Origin: Roseivirga sp.
GTDB taxonomy: Bacteria > Bacteroidota > Bacteroidia > Cytophagales > Cyclobacteriaceae
Direction of reading: 5' to 3'
Length of the DNA: 64,000 nucleotides
NCBI GenBank assembly: GCA_021404565.1
Contig: JAAWWF010000029.1
Span: 1 to 64,000 of the forward strand
Positions 26,926 to 35,996 of the stretch are shown piece by piece. The stretch's first letter is position 1; each line of letters begins with the position of its first letter. The position numbers and the translations under genes were made by a program. Below the pieces are notes generated by a model. It saw only the letters and a program-made list of their open reading frames with translations. It had not been told where the DNA came from and made no database searches.

Positions 26926-28520
26926 GTTTCTTGTAAGCCATACAATTTGAGTAAATCCTTCAATTCCTCCAAGGTGTTGGCATCCTCAGACTTCTTATCT
27001 TCTCTCCAGCTTGCTATTCTCGGTAAACGCAGGACCACCCCTGATTTATGTCTGGAAGATTCATTGATGCCCTCAAAGGCGAGTTCAAACACCAATTCCG
27101 CTCTAACTGTTCGTACCGGACCAAATCGTTCCAGGGTGTTTTGTTTTACAAATTCGTCTACCCTTCGGATTTCGTCATCTGTCAGGCCTGAATTGGCCTT
27201 GGCAAATGGAACCAGCAGGTCTCCCTGCCATACCCCAAAGGTGTAGTTCGTATAAAGGTTGACTTTCCGGTCCTGTCCCTTTTGCGCATAAAGCATCACT
27301 CCATCAATGGTTAAAGGGGTAGTTTTCCATTTCCACCAATCTCCGGGCCCAGGACATTCCTCATAGGTAGACGATTTGCGTTTAAGCATAAAACCCTCTG
27401 CGAATCGCTGGCGTGCTGTTTCTTTCAGTTCAGACAGTTTATCCCAGTTTTTGGACACCACCAGGGGGGAAAGCATGGTCCCTGGTATGGTTTCTTTGAA
27501 AAGTGTTTCCAGCAGTACTCGTCTTTCCTGCATTGGCCGTTGGCGATAGTCCTCCCCACCAAACTCCATGATGTCATAGACCATCAGGTGAACAGGCGCT
27601 TTTTGGATGATGTTTTTGGTCAGGTTCTTCCGTCCGATCCGACTTTGTAACAATGCAAAGGGAAGTGGTTTTCCATCCCTGAAAGGAAGAATCTCACCAT
27701 CCAGTACGGTACCTGATGGCAGGTGATCTTTCAGGATATGGAGTTCAGGGAATTTTTCAGTGAGAAGCTCCTCTCCACGCAACCAGATATAGATATTATT
27801 GTTGCGAATAACCACCTGTCCGCGAATTCCGTCCCATTTCCATTCCACCTGCCAGTCATCCAGTGGACCAAGCTCCTCAGGAGACCTTTCCAGAGGGTGG
27901 GCTAGCTGAAACGGGTAGGGTTTAGAGTCATCATCATGATCATCCTTGTCAAGAATCAGCTCCTGGAAAGTAGTGCTGAGCGGTGTCCAGTTACGGGTGA
28001 TGCGATGGGCAATTACGACTTTGTCGATATCAAACTGCTCCGCAATAGTTCTTACAACCAGGTTTTGAGAAACATCAATGCGAAAACCACCGGTGATAAG
28101 CTTGTTGAAAACCAGTCGTTCCTCCCTGCTTAACCTTGTCCAGGCATCCAGAACAAAGGCTTTTTTATGATCCTCATCTTTATTTTGCAGGTTATTCAGG
28201 TCTGCAATCCATTGGCTTAAGCCTAAGTTATGTTCTTCTGTGGGGTCAGGCAGGAGCAAGGCAATTGTCTCTGCCAAATCACCCACCATGTCATAAGATT
28301 CCTGAAAGAGCCAGTCCGGTAGTTGAGCAATTTCACCAGCCCAGTTCCGGATCAGGGTGGTGTTGACTTGCCTTTTCGGTCTTCTATCTGTAAAGAGAGC
28401 CAGTGTCCAGAGCTTGTCCTCATCACTCACTCCAGCAAAGTAATCCTTCAGTATGGCCACTTTATCGTTGGCCTTGTTGGTTTGATCAAGCGCAGAAAAC
28501 AGTTGGGCGAATGCCTTCAA
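26922..28520 (-). CDS. ATP-dependent DNA ligase (ligase-associated damage-response type)
   Basis: 532 residues, TTG start at 28520 (KAFAQLFSALDQTN follows; this is the family's usual N-terminus and no ATG is nearby). An N-terminal helical DNA-binding domain (1-200) is followed by the nucleotidyltransferase domain with the adenylated lysine in VEWKWDGIRG (Lys228), motif III LDGEILPF, motif IV EGFMLKRKSS and motif V WWKWKTTPL, then an OB-fold. It seals nicks using ATP, in contrast to the NAD-dependent replicative LigA. The helicase follows with a 4-bp overlap. Confidence 0.94.
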   Translation of the reverse strand: MKAFAQLFSALDQTNKANDKVAILKDYFAGVSDEDKLWTLALFTDRRPKRQVNTTLIRNWAGEIAQLPDWLFQESYDMVGDLAETIALLLPDPTEEHNLGLSQWIADLNNLQNKDEDHKKAFVLDAWTRLSREERLVFNKLITGGFRIDVSQNLVVRTIAEQFDIDKVVIAHRITRNWTPLSTTFQELILDKDDHDDDSKPYPFQLAHPLERSPEELGPLDDWQVEWKWDGIRGQVVIRNNNIYIWLRGEELLTEKFPELHILKDHLPSGTVLDGEILPFRDGKPLPFALLQSRIGRKNLTKNIIQKAPVHLMVYDIMEFGGEDYRQRPMQERRVLLETLFKETIPGTMLSPLVVSKNWDKLSELKETARQRFAEGFMLKRKSSTYEECPGPGDWWKWKTTPLTIDGVMLYAQKGQDRKVNLYTNYTFGVWQGDLLVPFAKANSGLTDDEIRRVDEFVKQNTLERFGPVRTVRAELVFELAFEGINESSRHKSGVVLRLPRIASWREDKKSEDANTLEELKDLLKLYGLQET

Positions 28521-28526
28521 AACATA

Positions 28527-29060
28527 TTAGAAACTTGCTTTATAGTCTATACGCATTTGCTGCTCTTTAAGCTCACCGGCAACCGTAGTGATGGTCTGAA
28601 CGCCACCATTTATATAGGCCCGGTTCTTTTTAAGACGAATCAAAAAGCAATATTCTCCAGCTCCCAGGTCCATTTGATAGAAACCACTCTTATTGGGTTT
28701 TACAATATATTTAGGGGCAACATTCTCCTTTTTGAGCTTCTTCAGGTTATAAAAGGTGATGCCATCTTCCTGATAGGCAGTAGCTTCTATTTTTTCCTTA
28801 AAATCAGCAGTATAAACAAGAATCTCATTTCTTGCTACTTCCGGTTCTCTGGGCTCTACTCCGGGTGAAGGCATAAAGTCCCCTTCATACTTCAGCACCT
28901 TGCCATAAAAGCCTGATATGATGGTGGGTTCAACAATGTTCTTCTTAATACGAACTTGATATGTAAAGTAAAAATCCTCCTTTTGAGGAGTGTTCTTCTT
29001 TTTACAGCTTCCCAGCGCAAATATTGCGATGAGTACCAGTGAGAGAGTCTTTAGTTTCAT
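28527..29060 (-). CDS. Hypothetical lipoprotein
   Basis: 177 residues with lipoprotein leader MKLKTLSLVLIAIFALGSCK (Cys at residue 19). The rest is beta-rich (FYFTYQVRIKKNIVEPTIIS, YCFLIRLKKNRAYINGGVQT) and carries no recognised domain. It ends 6 bp before the ligase start on the same strand, so it may be in the same transcript, although its content gives no link to DNA repair. Confidence 0.7.
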   Translation of the reverse strand: MKLKTLSLVLIAIFALGSCKKKNTPQKEDFYFTYQVRIKKNIVEPTIISGFYGKVLKYEGDFMPSPGVEPREPEVARNEILVYTADFKEKIEATAYQEDGITFYNLKKLKKENVAPKYIVKPNKSGFYQMDLGAGEYCFLIRLKKNRAYINGGVQTITTVAGELKEQQMRIDYKASF

Positions 29061-29265
29061 AGAATCGTTCAGTTGTGACTGATACAGACAGCGAATTAAG
29101 TAAAAAAAAAGCTATCCACGTTTAGTCGGGTGACTTTTGATTTCAAAGAGAGGAGCTTCTAAGCGGATTTTACGATTCTTAACCTCATTTAACCAGCTTT
29201 AACCCTTTTTAAGAGCCCTTTTCGATGGTGACAATCTAATTTTATTGAAACCAAAATTGAGCCTT

Positions 29266-29790
29266 ATGAAGAAGCGTTTACTCCTCAGTATTATTGTTAT
29301 GTCTTGCATTTACTGTGCCAATGTAAATGGCCAGTCTCAAAAGGTCGGATATCTGGCCGTAGATCGTGTACTGATATTGATGCCTGAAATGGATGCCATC
29401 AGATCTGAATTGCAGGATTTTCAGGGAAAGATCAATAGCCAGATTCAAGTGAAATATGAAACCATTCAAAATAAGGTAAAAGATTACGAGACTCTGGTTG
29501 GAGGTCTTGATCAGGAAGCCATACTTGCGCGTGAAAGAGAATTAGAAAGTCTGGATCGGGATCTTCAAAAATACCGACTTGATGCACAACAGGCTTCAGC
29601 TCAAAAAGAGAATAAGTTGATGGAACCGGTTTATAAGAGAATTCAGGAGGCCATAGATGCTGTGGCCAAAGATGAAGGCTTTGGGCGAGTGTTCAGAGCT
29701 GAAACCATGCTTTATATTGGAAATGCAGTGGATATTTTTGAATCAGTGCTTAAGAAGCTGGAAATTGATTTACCGAAGGAAGAGAACTGA
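29266..29790 (+). CDS. OmpH/Skp-like periplasmic chaperone
   Basis: 174 residues from the ATG at 29266. Signal peptide MKKRLLLSIIVMSCIYCANV, then the OmpH start strand KVGYLAVDRVLILMPEMDAI, a long charged coiled coil (about 55-135, with ARERELESLDRDLQKYRLDA) and closing strands (FGRVFRAETMLYIGNAVDIF). Skp-type chaperones hold unfolded outer-membrane proteins during transit across the periplasm. Full length; not next to bamA here, so it is one of the additional OmpH paralogues common in Bacteroidota. Confidence 0.9.
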   Translation: MKKRLLLSIIVMSCIYCANVNGQSQKVGYLAVDRVLILMPEMDAIRSELQDFQGKINSQIQVKYETIQNKVKDYETLVGGLDQEAILARERELESLDRDLQKYRLDAQQASAQKENKLMEPVYKRIQEAIDAVAKDEGFGRVFRAETMLYIGNAVDIFESVLKKLEIDLPKEEN

Positions 29791-29860
29791 AAAAGCAATT
29801 GTACTATAAAAAGTGTTAGTGTCCTTTATCAAGTCAGGTCACTGATTAAAGAGGTCCCTG

Positions 29861-30271
29861 TCAGGCCGGCAATCCTTCAGCGAGCCGTTTTTCAGCAATA
29901 AAACTCTTATCGAAGGAGAGTTTCTTTAGCGTATTTGACTTTCGATCGATAGCTCTCCAAAAAGGGGGCACCTCTGCCAGGTCTTTGCCTGCTTCAATTT
30001 GCTCATGAGCAAATTCTGCCACAGTACGTAGAAATATCCCCGTGGTAACCGGGCAAGTATATTCGGCACCATATTCATTGGCCAGGTCTGTTCTTATCTT
30101 CTTTACATCAGTTCCATAACCTTGCGGTATTTGCCTGAGATAATCAGCGATAATATGCGGAGTGGCAATAAGCATTTGCGCACCAGCCGGGATATCAGCG
30201 AAGTCTTTATCGATTTGCTTTATCAGATGGGGCTTGTCTGAATTGTATTTTTCTTCCCAGGATTTGGTCAT
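29861..30271 (-). CDS. Hypothetical protein, possibly alkyltransferase-fold related
   Basis: 136 residues, cytoplasmic. It contains MLIATPHIIADYLRQIPQGY, then EYTCPVTTGIFLRTVAEF and VPPFWRAIDRKSNTL ending in AEKRLAEGLP. The pattern P-x-W-R-x-I followed by a RL-x-x-EG tail recalls the C-terminus of methylguanine-methyltransferase/ATL proteins, and a single Cys sits in TCPVTTG, but the canonical PCHR active site is absent. I therefore treat this as a weak resemblance. Located alone, convergent with the OmpH gene. Confidence 0.6.
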   Translation of the reverse strand: MTKSWEEKYNSDKPHLIKQIDKDFADIPAGAQMLIATPHIIADYLRQIPQGYGTDVKKIRTDLANEYGAEYTCPVTTGIFLRTVAEFAHEQIEAGKDLAEVPPFWRAIDRKSNTLKKLSFDKSFIAEKRLAEGLPA

Positions 30272-30476
30272 GTCCCAATTTACTCACATTTGATTGAAGC
30301 ACAATTGCTAATCAGTTGACGGCTTTTCAAAAGATTATGGACCCGGTTTTGAGCATTTATGCCTCTGGTTCTGAGTTTTTTTGTATAAACTGAAAAATAT
30401 GGGCTTGTTTTTTATGAAAAACTTAACAAAAACGTAATAATTAGCTTTTAAGGGTTAATATTTTGGTTATTGTGGA

Positions 30477-30484
30477 TACGTTTG
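30477..30484 (+). promoter_or_regulatory. Candidate -7 element before mpgS
   Basis: TACGTTTG fits the Bacteroidota TAnnTTTG -7 box and lies 56 bp before the ATG at 30541. No TTTG box is found 19 bp upstream, so the site is tentative. Confidence 0.3.
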
Positions 30485-30540
30485 CGTAAAAATAGAGAGA
30501 ATAGGGTGTTTTGAAAATTGCTTTCAATTACTTTTACGGT

Positions 30541-31851
30541 ATGAGAATTGAGATACCCAGGGAAGTAGAACGTTTTGGACATGTAATGTTCCATGATGTG
30601 CAGAAAGTATATGAATTGGATGCGGGATTGAAGCATAAACGCAACGAATCTAAGGACAGTGACAGGAGGGTGATTCGGAGGATTTCCTACGAATCTTTGC
30701 AGCATGTTCAGGAGCAAATGGCCGTTGTCGTGCCGATCAAAGATGAAAAAATCAAGCTGATTGAAGGAGTCCTTTCAGGAATTCCTCACCATTGCCTGGT
30801 CATCATAGTTTCTAATAGCAAGAGGGAGGGTATAGATCGCTATAAGATTGAGAAAGAAGCGCTGGAACACATTGGCAGGTTTACCAAGAAAGACATGTTT
30901 GTGGTGCATCAGAAAGACCCCAAATTGGCCAAAGCCTGTAAAGATGCAGGTTATGACCACATTTTAGGCGATGATGGTCTGGTGAGAAATGGAAAAGCTG
31001 AGGGAATGATTTTGAGTACTATACTGGCCAATCTCTGTGGTAAGAAGTATATCGGCTTTATTGACTCAGATAACTACTTTCCGGGAGCCGTACATGAATA
31101 TGTACAGGAATACAGTGCCGGTTTCAGGCATGCCAAGTCAGATTTCTCCATGGTGAGAATTGCCTGGCACAGCAAGCCTAAGATCGTAGAGTCTCACTTG
31201 TTTTTTGCCAAACGAGGCCGTGCTTCTGAACATACCAATAAAATGCTCAATAACCTCTTGAGTAGCTATACCGGCTATGGAACGGAGATTATCAAAACGG
31301 GCAATGCCGGAGAACATGCCATGAGTATGAAACTGGCTTTGAACATCGATTACTCCTCAGGTTACTCTATTGAACCCTTCCACTATATCAATGTATTGGA
31401 GCGTTTTGGAGGTATTGTGGAGAGTCCTATGCCGGAAGCAGCTACCAAAAAGGGGATAGAATTCTTTCAGATAGAATCGCGTAACCCACACTTACATGAG
31501 GTGAAGGGAGAGGAGCACGTGAAGTCTATGAGCCGTGAAGCCATGGAATGTATTTATCGATCACCTATTTGTCCTGAAGAGCTAAAACAGGAAATTCTGG
31601 AAGATTTGAGAAACCGGGGCGTATTGAAGAAGACTGAAAAAATGTCTGAAACCATTCGCTACTATCCGGCCCTGACAAAGGTGGATATGCGCAAGTTCAG
31701 AAAGGTGATAGAAAATGAGCCTTATGCCGAGTATTTACAGCTTGACCTGAAGGGCTATAAACACCTGAATGGAGTGAATGGACTTATGCGGGAAAAGGTG
31801 GTCACTACAGACCACCTGCCCAAGGGAGATAATTTCCTGGAGGTGAAGTGA
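30541..31851 (+). CDS. mpgS: Mannosyl-3-phosphoglycerate synthase
   Basis: 436 residues from the ATG at 30541; an in-frame TTG at 30511 is possible, but the family begins MRIEIPREVERFGHVMFHDV. It transfers mannose from GDP-mannose to D-3-phosphoglycerate, the first step of mannosylglycerate synthesis. The glycosyltransferase family 55 features are visible: MAVVVPIKDEKIKLIEGVLS, the metal-binding IGFIDSDNYFPGAVHEYV, and GNAGEHAMSMKLAL. The phosphatase gene follows 76 bp downstream. Mannosylglycerate is a compatible solute that builds up under salt or heat stress. Confidence 0.94.
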   Translation: MRIEIPREVERFGHVMFHDVQKVYELDAGLKHKRNESKDSDRRVIRRISYESLQHVQEQMAVVVPIKDEKIKLIEGVLSGIPHHCLVIIVSNSKREGIDRYKIEKEALEHIGRFTKKDMFVVHQKDPKLAKACKDAGYDHILGDDGLVRNGKAEGMILSTILANLCGKKYIGFIDSDNYFPGAVHEYVQEYSAGFRHAKSDFSMVRIAWHSKPKIVESHLFFAKRGRASEHTNKMLNNLLSSYTGYGTEIIKTGNAGEHAMSMKLALNIDYSSGYSIEPFHYINVLERFGGIVESPMPEAATKKGIEFFQIESRNPHLHEVKGEEHVKSMSREAMECIYRSPICPEELKQEILEDLRNRGVLKKTEKMSETIRYYPALTKVDMRKFRKVIENEPYAEYLQLDLKGYKHLNGVNGLMREKVVTTDHLPKGDNFLEVK

Positions 31852-31927
31852 CTCAAAGGATAGATGTTGAACGATCAAATTTTAAGTGTTGATAAACAGG
31901 TGTGAGCACCCTGTCTGATTAAAAAAA

Positions 31928-32731
31928 ATGACTAAGAAAAAGATACTTTTTACTGACTTGGACGGCACGCTGCTGTCTCTGAATAATTACTCATTTCAGC
32001 AATCGTTGAGCGCAATCGAGGATTTGAAAGCAGCTGGTATTTCAGTGGTTTTCTGTAGCTCTAAGACAAGAGCGGAGCAGGAGTATTATCAGGAGGCACT
32101 CGGGCTGAATGAGCCTTTTATTGTTGAAAATGGCTCCGGGGTATTTATACCGCGGGGGTATTTTCAAAAACCCATTGCATGGAATACCTATGTTACTGAC
32201 AGGTATGAGGTCATTCCATTTGGCAAGAGCATTTCGCATGTAAGAAAAGCCATATCCAGCAAGCGAGAAGAGCATGCCCTGGATTTTGTGGTGTATGCAG
32301 ACTTACCTGTGAGGGCTGTGGCTGATCTTACCGGCTTGGATGAAGAAGGTTCGGTAAGGGCCATGCAACGGGATTTTTCAGAAACTATTCTGAAAGGCGA
32401 GGTAACAAGCCGCTTTATAGAGCAACTGGATGTTGAGGGATACCATAATATCCCAGGCAGTAAGTTCCAGACGATTGTAAGCAAAACTGCTGATAAGGGC
32501 AGGGCAGTGAATGTACTTAGTGCACTCTATAAGACAGAATTTGGGGATATACTCACCTATGGACTGGGTGACAGCCAAAACGATGAAGCCATGCTGGCAG
32601 CTGTGGATCACCCGTATCTTGTTCAGCGTCCTGATAACTCATGGATCGATCTAAACAATGTACAAGCCAAGGGCCTTGCGGGGGTTGGGCCCGAAGGTTT
32701 TTCCAGGCTGGTAAAGGAGATATTGGAATAA
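31928..32731 (+). CDS. mpgP: Mannosyl-3-phosphoglycerate phosphatase (HAD-IIB)
   Basis: 267 residues. HAD motif I FTDLDGTLL (nucleophile Asp), motif II VVFCSSKTRAE, the family's PFIVENGSGVFIPRGYF, and motif IV YGLGDSQNDEAML with the metal-binding Asp residues. The cap is the Cof/IIB type. It removes the phosphate from mannosyl-3-phosphoglycerate to release mannosylglycerate. Immediately downstream of mpgS on the same strand, making a two-step pathway unit. Confidence 0.94.
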   Translation: MTKKKILFTDLDGTLLSLNNYSFQQSLSAIEDLKAAGISVVFCSSKTRAEQEYYQEALGLNEPFIVENGSGVFIPRGYFQKPIAWNTYVTDRYEVIPFGKSISHVRKAISSKREEHALDFVVYADLPVRAVADLTGLDEEGSVRAMQRDFSETILKGEVTSRFIEQLDVEGYHNIPGSKFQTIVSKTADKGRAVNVLSALYKTEFGDILTYGLGDSQNDEAMLAAVDHPYLVQRPDNSWIDLNNVQAKGLAGVGPEGFSRLVKEILE

Positions 32732-32790
32732 AGAAACTAAGCGTACCGAATTATCAATACCAATACTATTACAACTATAATTAACTATGC

Positions 32791-32816
32791 TGCCCGGGAG
32801 TGAAGACCCGGGCAGG
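32791..32816 (+). terminator. GC-rich hairpin after mpgP
   Basis: CTGCCCGGG/CCCGGGCAG (9-bp perfect stem, 8-nt loop) 59 bp past the mpgP stop. No T-run follows, so it may be a 3'-end-stabilising hairpin or part of the repeat that adjoins it rather than a classical terminator. Confidence 0.5.
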
Positions 32817-33026
32817 GCTCTTTGACTTCAATAGAGGAGGAAGTCTCTGTATGCAGGAAGCCGGCCCCAGGGGTCGGCTTCTTCAGTTTAAGTAAGTGAT
32901 TGCGAAGGAGCCGCCAGGCGACTGCGGCAATCTCCCAAAGGAAGTTCGGGTATTTAGCACAGAGGTCGTGACCATAAGATCGCCTGCCTGGGGTAGACGG
33001 GTCGCGCTGCGCTCGCAATGACTATC
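32817..33026. repeat. Dispersed intergenic repeat with GCGAGCGCAGCGCGAC core
   Basis: Noncoding. On the minus strand it starts GTCATTGCGAGCGCAGCGCG and passes through GCAGGCGATCT, AGATTGCCGCAGTCGCC and a GCCGGCCCCAGGGGTCGGC hairpin. This type of short interspersed repeat is frequent between genes in Cytophagales and other bacteria. Only one copy is in the window, so the repeat nature rests on its recognisable wording. Confidence 0.6.
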
Positions 33027-33078
33027 TATAACAGGTATAAAAAAAGAGGTTTAACATCCCGGGCCCTAAGACCTGAAA

Positions 33079-33258
33079 TATTAAACCCGGATTATGCGTT
33101 GGAACTTTGTTATGAGTAGATAAGTCACACAGAATCAGGGAGTTTTATTGATTTATGCATAGCACCGCTATGGTTAAATCAAAAAACTCATTCATTTTAT
33201 TGATTCACAGTGAGTTATCTACGGAATAGATTTTCTAATGCATATTCCGGATTAAACC
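33079..33258. repeat. Long imperfect palindrome at the 3' end of the second propeller gene
   Basis: About 180 bp that pair with themselves. The best part is 33117-33137 against 33201-33221 (21 bp, four mismatches); outside it ATTAAACCCGGATTATGCGTT (from about 33080) pairs with AATGCATATTCCGGATTAAA-type sequence ending at 33258, and inside it a stem around GCATAGC-ACC-GCTATGG closes the loop. It ends 24 bp from the propeller-gene stop codon (33282) and could form one long RNA hairpin that ends transcription from either side. Confidence 0.65.
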
Positions 33259-33281
33259 TCCAAATGAAACCGGCTATCGCC

Positions 33282-35996
33282 TTAGTTCCAGAAATCTTTA
33301 AGTATGGTGGCCTTTTGCGTAATCTCCACACCGCCCATTTCAAACTTCACCGTGTAGTCACCCGGTCCGACAGGAGAGAAGACATATTTGGACTGAGCCA
33401 CCCTCGCCTTAATGGCTTCCTCTGAGAAACCGAAACGTTTGAAACGCTCTGCCATTCTTTCCAGCTCTCGTTTGGTGCGCTCTCTTACAATCTTGTTCAT
33501 ACCCCAGATCTGGTGGTTCAACCCGGCCTTGGCCTCAATTTCAAACTTGTTGATCTCGCGGGTGCCCTGATAAACAGTGATATTAGCAGTTCCTGCTGCC
33601 TGAGCATAAAAATGCATATGCACTCCGGGAGCACGGCTTTCGCCATTGTAGTTGGTATAAGCTGAGTTACTGCTCATGCCTCGGTTCCACTTAACTGCCG
33701 GCTGAATGGCCATCATATGGGCTGCTTTGCCCATTACGTCCGAGGTCAGCTCCTGAAGAGGGCTGATGTCAGCAATATAGATACCTCGGCCGTGAGTGGC
33801 TACTACGAGTTCGTTCTCTCTTGGATGAATCACCATGTCGTACATAGGATTGCTCGGCAGGTTGTTCGTTAGTTTGGTCCAGTTACTACCGGCATCCAGA
33901 CTGGCATATACTGCCATATCAGTACCTAAAAAGAGCAGGTTTGGATTTTTGTGATCTTCACGGATTACGTTCACAGGCTCATCAGGCAGGCCGTTGGTGA
34001 TGGATGTCCAGGTCTTGCCAAAATCGATAGTCTTGTAGGCATAGGCTTTGAAATCATCCCTTCTCATGGCCGTATAAGTCAAATAGGCTGTGCCCGGGTA
34101 GTGAGCAGAGGCTTCAATACGGCTCACCCAGGCACCGGGGTTATTTGGAATGTTGTCATTCAATAGCTTCCAGGTACGGCCACCATTAGTGGTTACCTGT
34201 ACATTGCCATCATCTGTACCAGCCCATAGTTCTCTTGGATCAATCGGTGATTCTTCCAGGGCTGTAATCGTACAATACTGGATATTACCCGTTCCTCCAA
34301 TCTTCACAGAATCCTGGGTGGTCAGGTCATCACTGATCGCTTCCCAGTTTTCTCCACGATAAGTCGACTTCAGTACCTTGTTACCGGCATGATAGATCAC
34401 ATCTGAATCGTGCTGTGATACAATAATAGGAGAGTTCCAATTCCAGCGCATGCCTCTGTGCAGCGAACTCACAAGACTGGTGGTTTCACCGGTTTCCATA
34501 TCTACTCTTTGAATAGGAGCAAACTGAAATTCATTGTACAAAAAGCGGTTGTTAGACTTGTCAGGCACATTGTACATGCCGTCACCACCACCTACGCGCA
34601 TCCAGTGCTCCATTCTGATAGGGCCGCCAGTTCTGGTGGTGCTTGGTCCTCTAACGGAACCGTTGTCTTGCAGACCTCCATAAACATTATAGGGATAAGC
34701 CATATCTACATCTACCTGATAGAACTGTGCCAAAGGCAATTCATCAGGGTGATACCAGTTTTTACCACCATCATAAGTAATGCCCATTCCGTGGTCGTAG
34801 CCGAGCAGCATATGCTTTGAATCGGCAGGGTCTATCCACATGGCGTGGTTATCACCTCCGAAGTTAAAAGGACGAACCCAGGTTTTACCACCATCGGTGG
34901 TTTCCCATACGCGAATACCGAGCACATATACATGGTCAGCATCATTCGGGTCTACGCGCACCTGCTGGTAGTAGTAAGAAGGGTATCCACCTACATCTTC
35001 ACCATCAGGGTTGATTTTTTTCCAGGTCTTGCCTCCGTCACCAGAGCGATACATCTCTGTACCTACCACTTCCTGTCCTCTTTTGAGTGGAATACCCACT
35101 TCCAGCATGCGTTTTCTTTCTTCGAAATCCATGCCCGGTACATTCACATTCTCCACATTGGCATACACCACTTTAGAGTTGCCCGGAGCATAGGCTACAC
35201 CAATTCTTCCCAGAAAACCACCGGGAAGTCCGCCTCCAAGCTTGGTCCAGCTTTTACCACCATTCGTAGACTGGTAAATGCCACTGCCATGTCCACCTTC
35301 GTTGAAGGTCCATGGAGTTCTGATTTTATCGTAAGCTGCGGCAATAAGTGTATTAGGGTTGCCTGGACTCATGGTCACATCAACCACACCGATGAATTTG
35401 CCATCGTCACGTTTCACTTCCAGCACCTTATTCCAGGTACGGCCACCATTGGTCGTTTTATAAAGTCCTCTTTCGGGGTTGTCCGAGTAGAGGTGTCCCA
35501 GAACAGCTGCATAGACTGTATTGGAGTTTTTTGGATCGATCAGAATCCGGCCGATATGACCAGATTGAGGGAGCCCCATATTTTTCCAGGATTTACCTCC
35601 GTCAGTAGACTTGTAAATGCCATTTCCCCAATAAGAACTACGCGAGTTATTGGCTTCGCCAGTACCCACCCACACTGTGGCAGTATCACGCTGGTCTACA
35701 GCTACCGCACCGATGGAAACAATGCTCTCCTTATCGAAAAGTGCCTCCCATGAAATACCATTATTGACAGTTTTCCACAGGCCCCCTGAGGCAGTGGCGG
35801 CATAGAATACTTTGTTAGCTTTCTCTACCACGGCAAAGTCGACATAGCGTCCACCCTGACGTGTTGGGCCAATAGATCGGAAATGGACATTATCGGCAAC
35901 ATTGGCCGGTATTTGCTGTGCATTGAGGTCCATCACAGCTACTGCTATAACCACTACAAACAGGAGTGATCGCTTGATGCTTTTAGTTAGATTCAT
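33282..35996 (-). CDS. Secreted sortilin/VPS10-like beta-propeller protein, second copy
   Basis: 904 residues with signal peptide (MNLTKSIKRSLLFVVVIAVA). At least eight Asp-box units, for example GGLWKTVNNGISW, YKSTDGGKSWKNMG, YKTTNGGRTWNKVL, YQSTNGGKSWTKLG and YKTIDFGKTWTSI, build two predicted propellers. The later ETTDGGKTWVRPFNFGGDNH and a C-terminal RELERMAERFKRFGF helix and FSPVGPGDYTVKFEMGG Ig-like domain follow. It is clearly related to the 1007-residue protein at 18769 but shorter. Predicted extracellular; catalytic function is not established, and the glycosidase label commonly given is not supported by visible active-site residues. Confidence 0.92.
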   Translation of the reverse strand: MNLTKSIKRSLLFVVVIAVAVMDLNAQQIPANVADNVHFRSIGPTRQGGRYVDFAVVEKANKVFYAATASGGLWKTVNNGISWEALFDKESIVSIGAVAVDQRDTATVWVGTGEANNSRSSYWGNGIYKSTDGGKSWKNMGLPQSGHIGRILIDPKNSNTVYAAVLGHLYSDNPERGLYKTTNGGRTWNKVLEVKRDDGKFIGVVDVTMSPGNPNTLIAAAYDKIRTPWTFNEGGHGSGIYQSTNGGKSWTKLGGGLPGGFLGRIGVAYAPGNSKVVYANVENVNVPGMDFEERKRMLEVGIPLKRGQEVVGTEMYRSGDGGKTWKKINPDGEDVGGYPSYYYQQVRVDPNDADHVYVLGIRVWETTDGGKTWVRPFNFGGDNHAMWIDPADSKHMLLGYDHGMGITYDGGKNWYHPDELPLAQFYQVDVDMAYPYNVYGGLQDNGSVRGPSTTRTGGPIRMEHWMRVGGGDGMYNVPDKSNNRFLYNEFQFAPIQRVDMETGETTSLVSSLHRGMRWNWNSPIIVSQHDSDVIYHAGNKVLKSTYRGENWEAISDDLTTQDSVKIGGTGNIQYCTITALEESPIDPRELWAGTDDGNVQVTTNGGRTWKLLNDNIPNNPGAWVSRIEASAHYPGTAYLTYTAMRRDDFKAYAYKTIDFGKTWTSITNGLPDEPVNVIREDHKNPNLLFLGTDMAVYASLDAGSNWTKLTNNLPSNPMYDMVIHPRENELVVATHGRGIYIADISPLQELTSDVMGKAAHMMAIQPAVKWNRGMSSNSAYTNYNGESRAPGVHMHFYAQAAGTANITVYQGTREINKFEIEAKAGLNHQIWGMNKIVRERTKRELERMAERFKRFGFSEEAIKARVAQSKYVFSPVGPGDYTVKFEMGGVEITQKATILKDFWN

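Noticed and set aside
34845-35753. Plus-strand frame of 302 codons
   Set aside because: Antisense to the second propeller gene; repeated Asp-box codons leave the opposite strand free of stops, and the translation resembles no protein.
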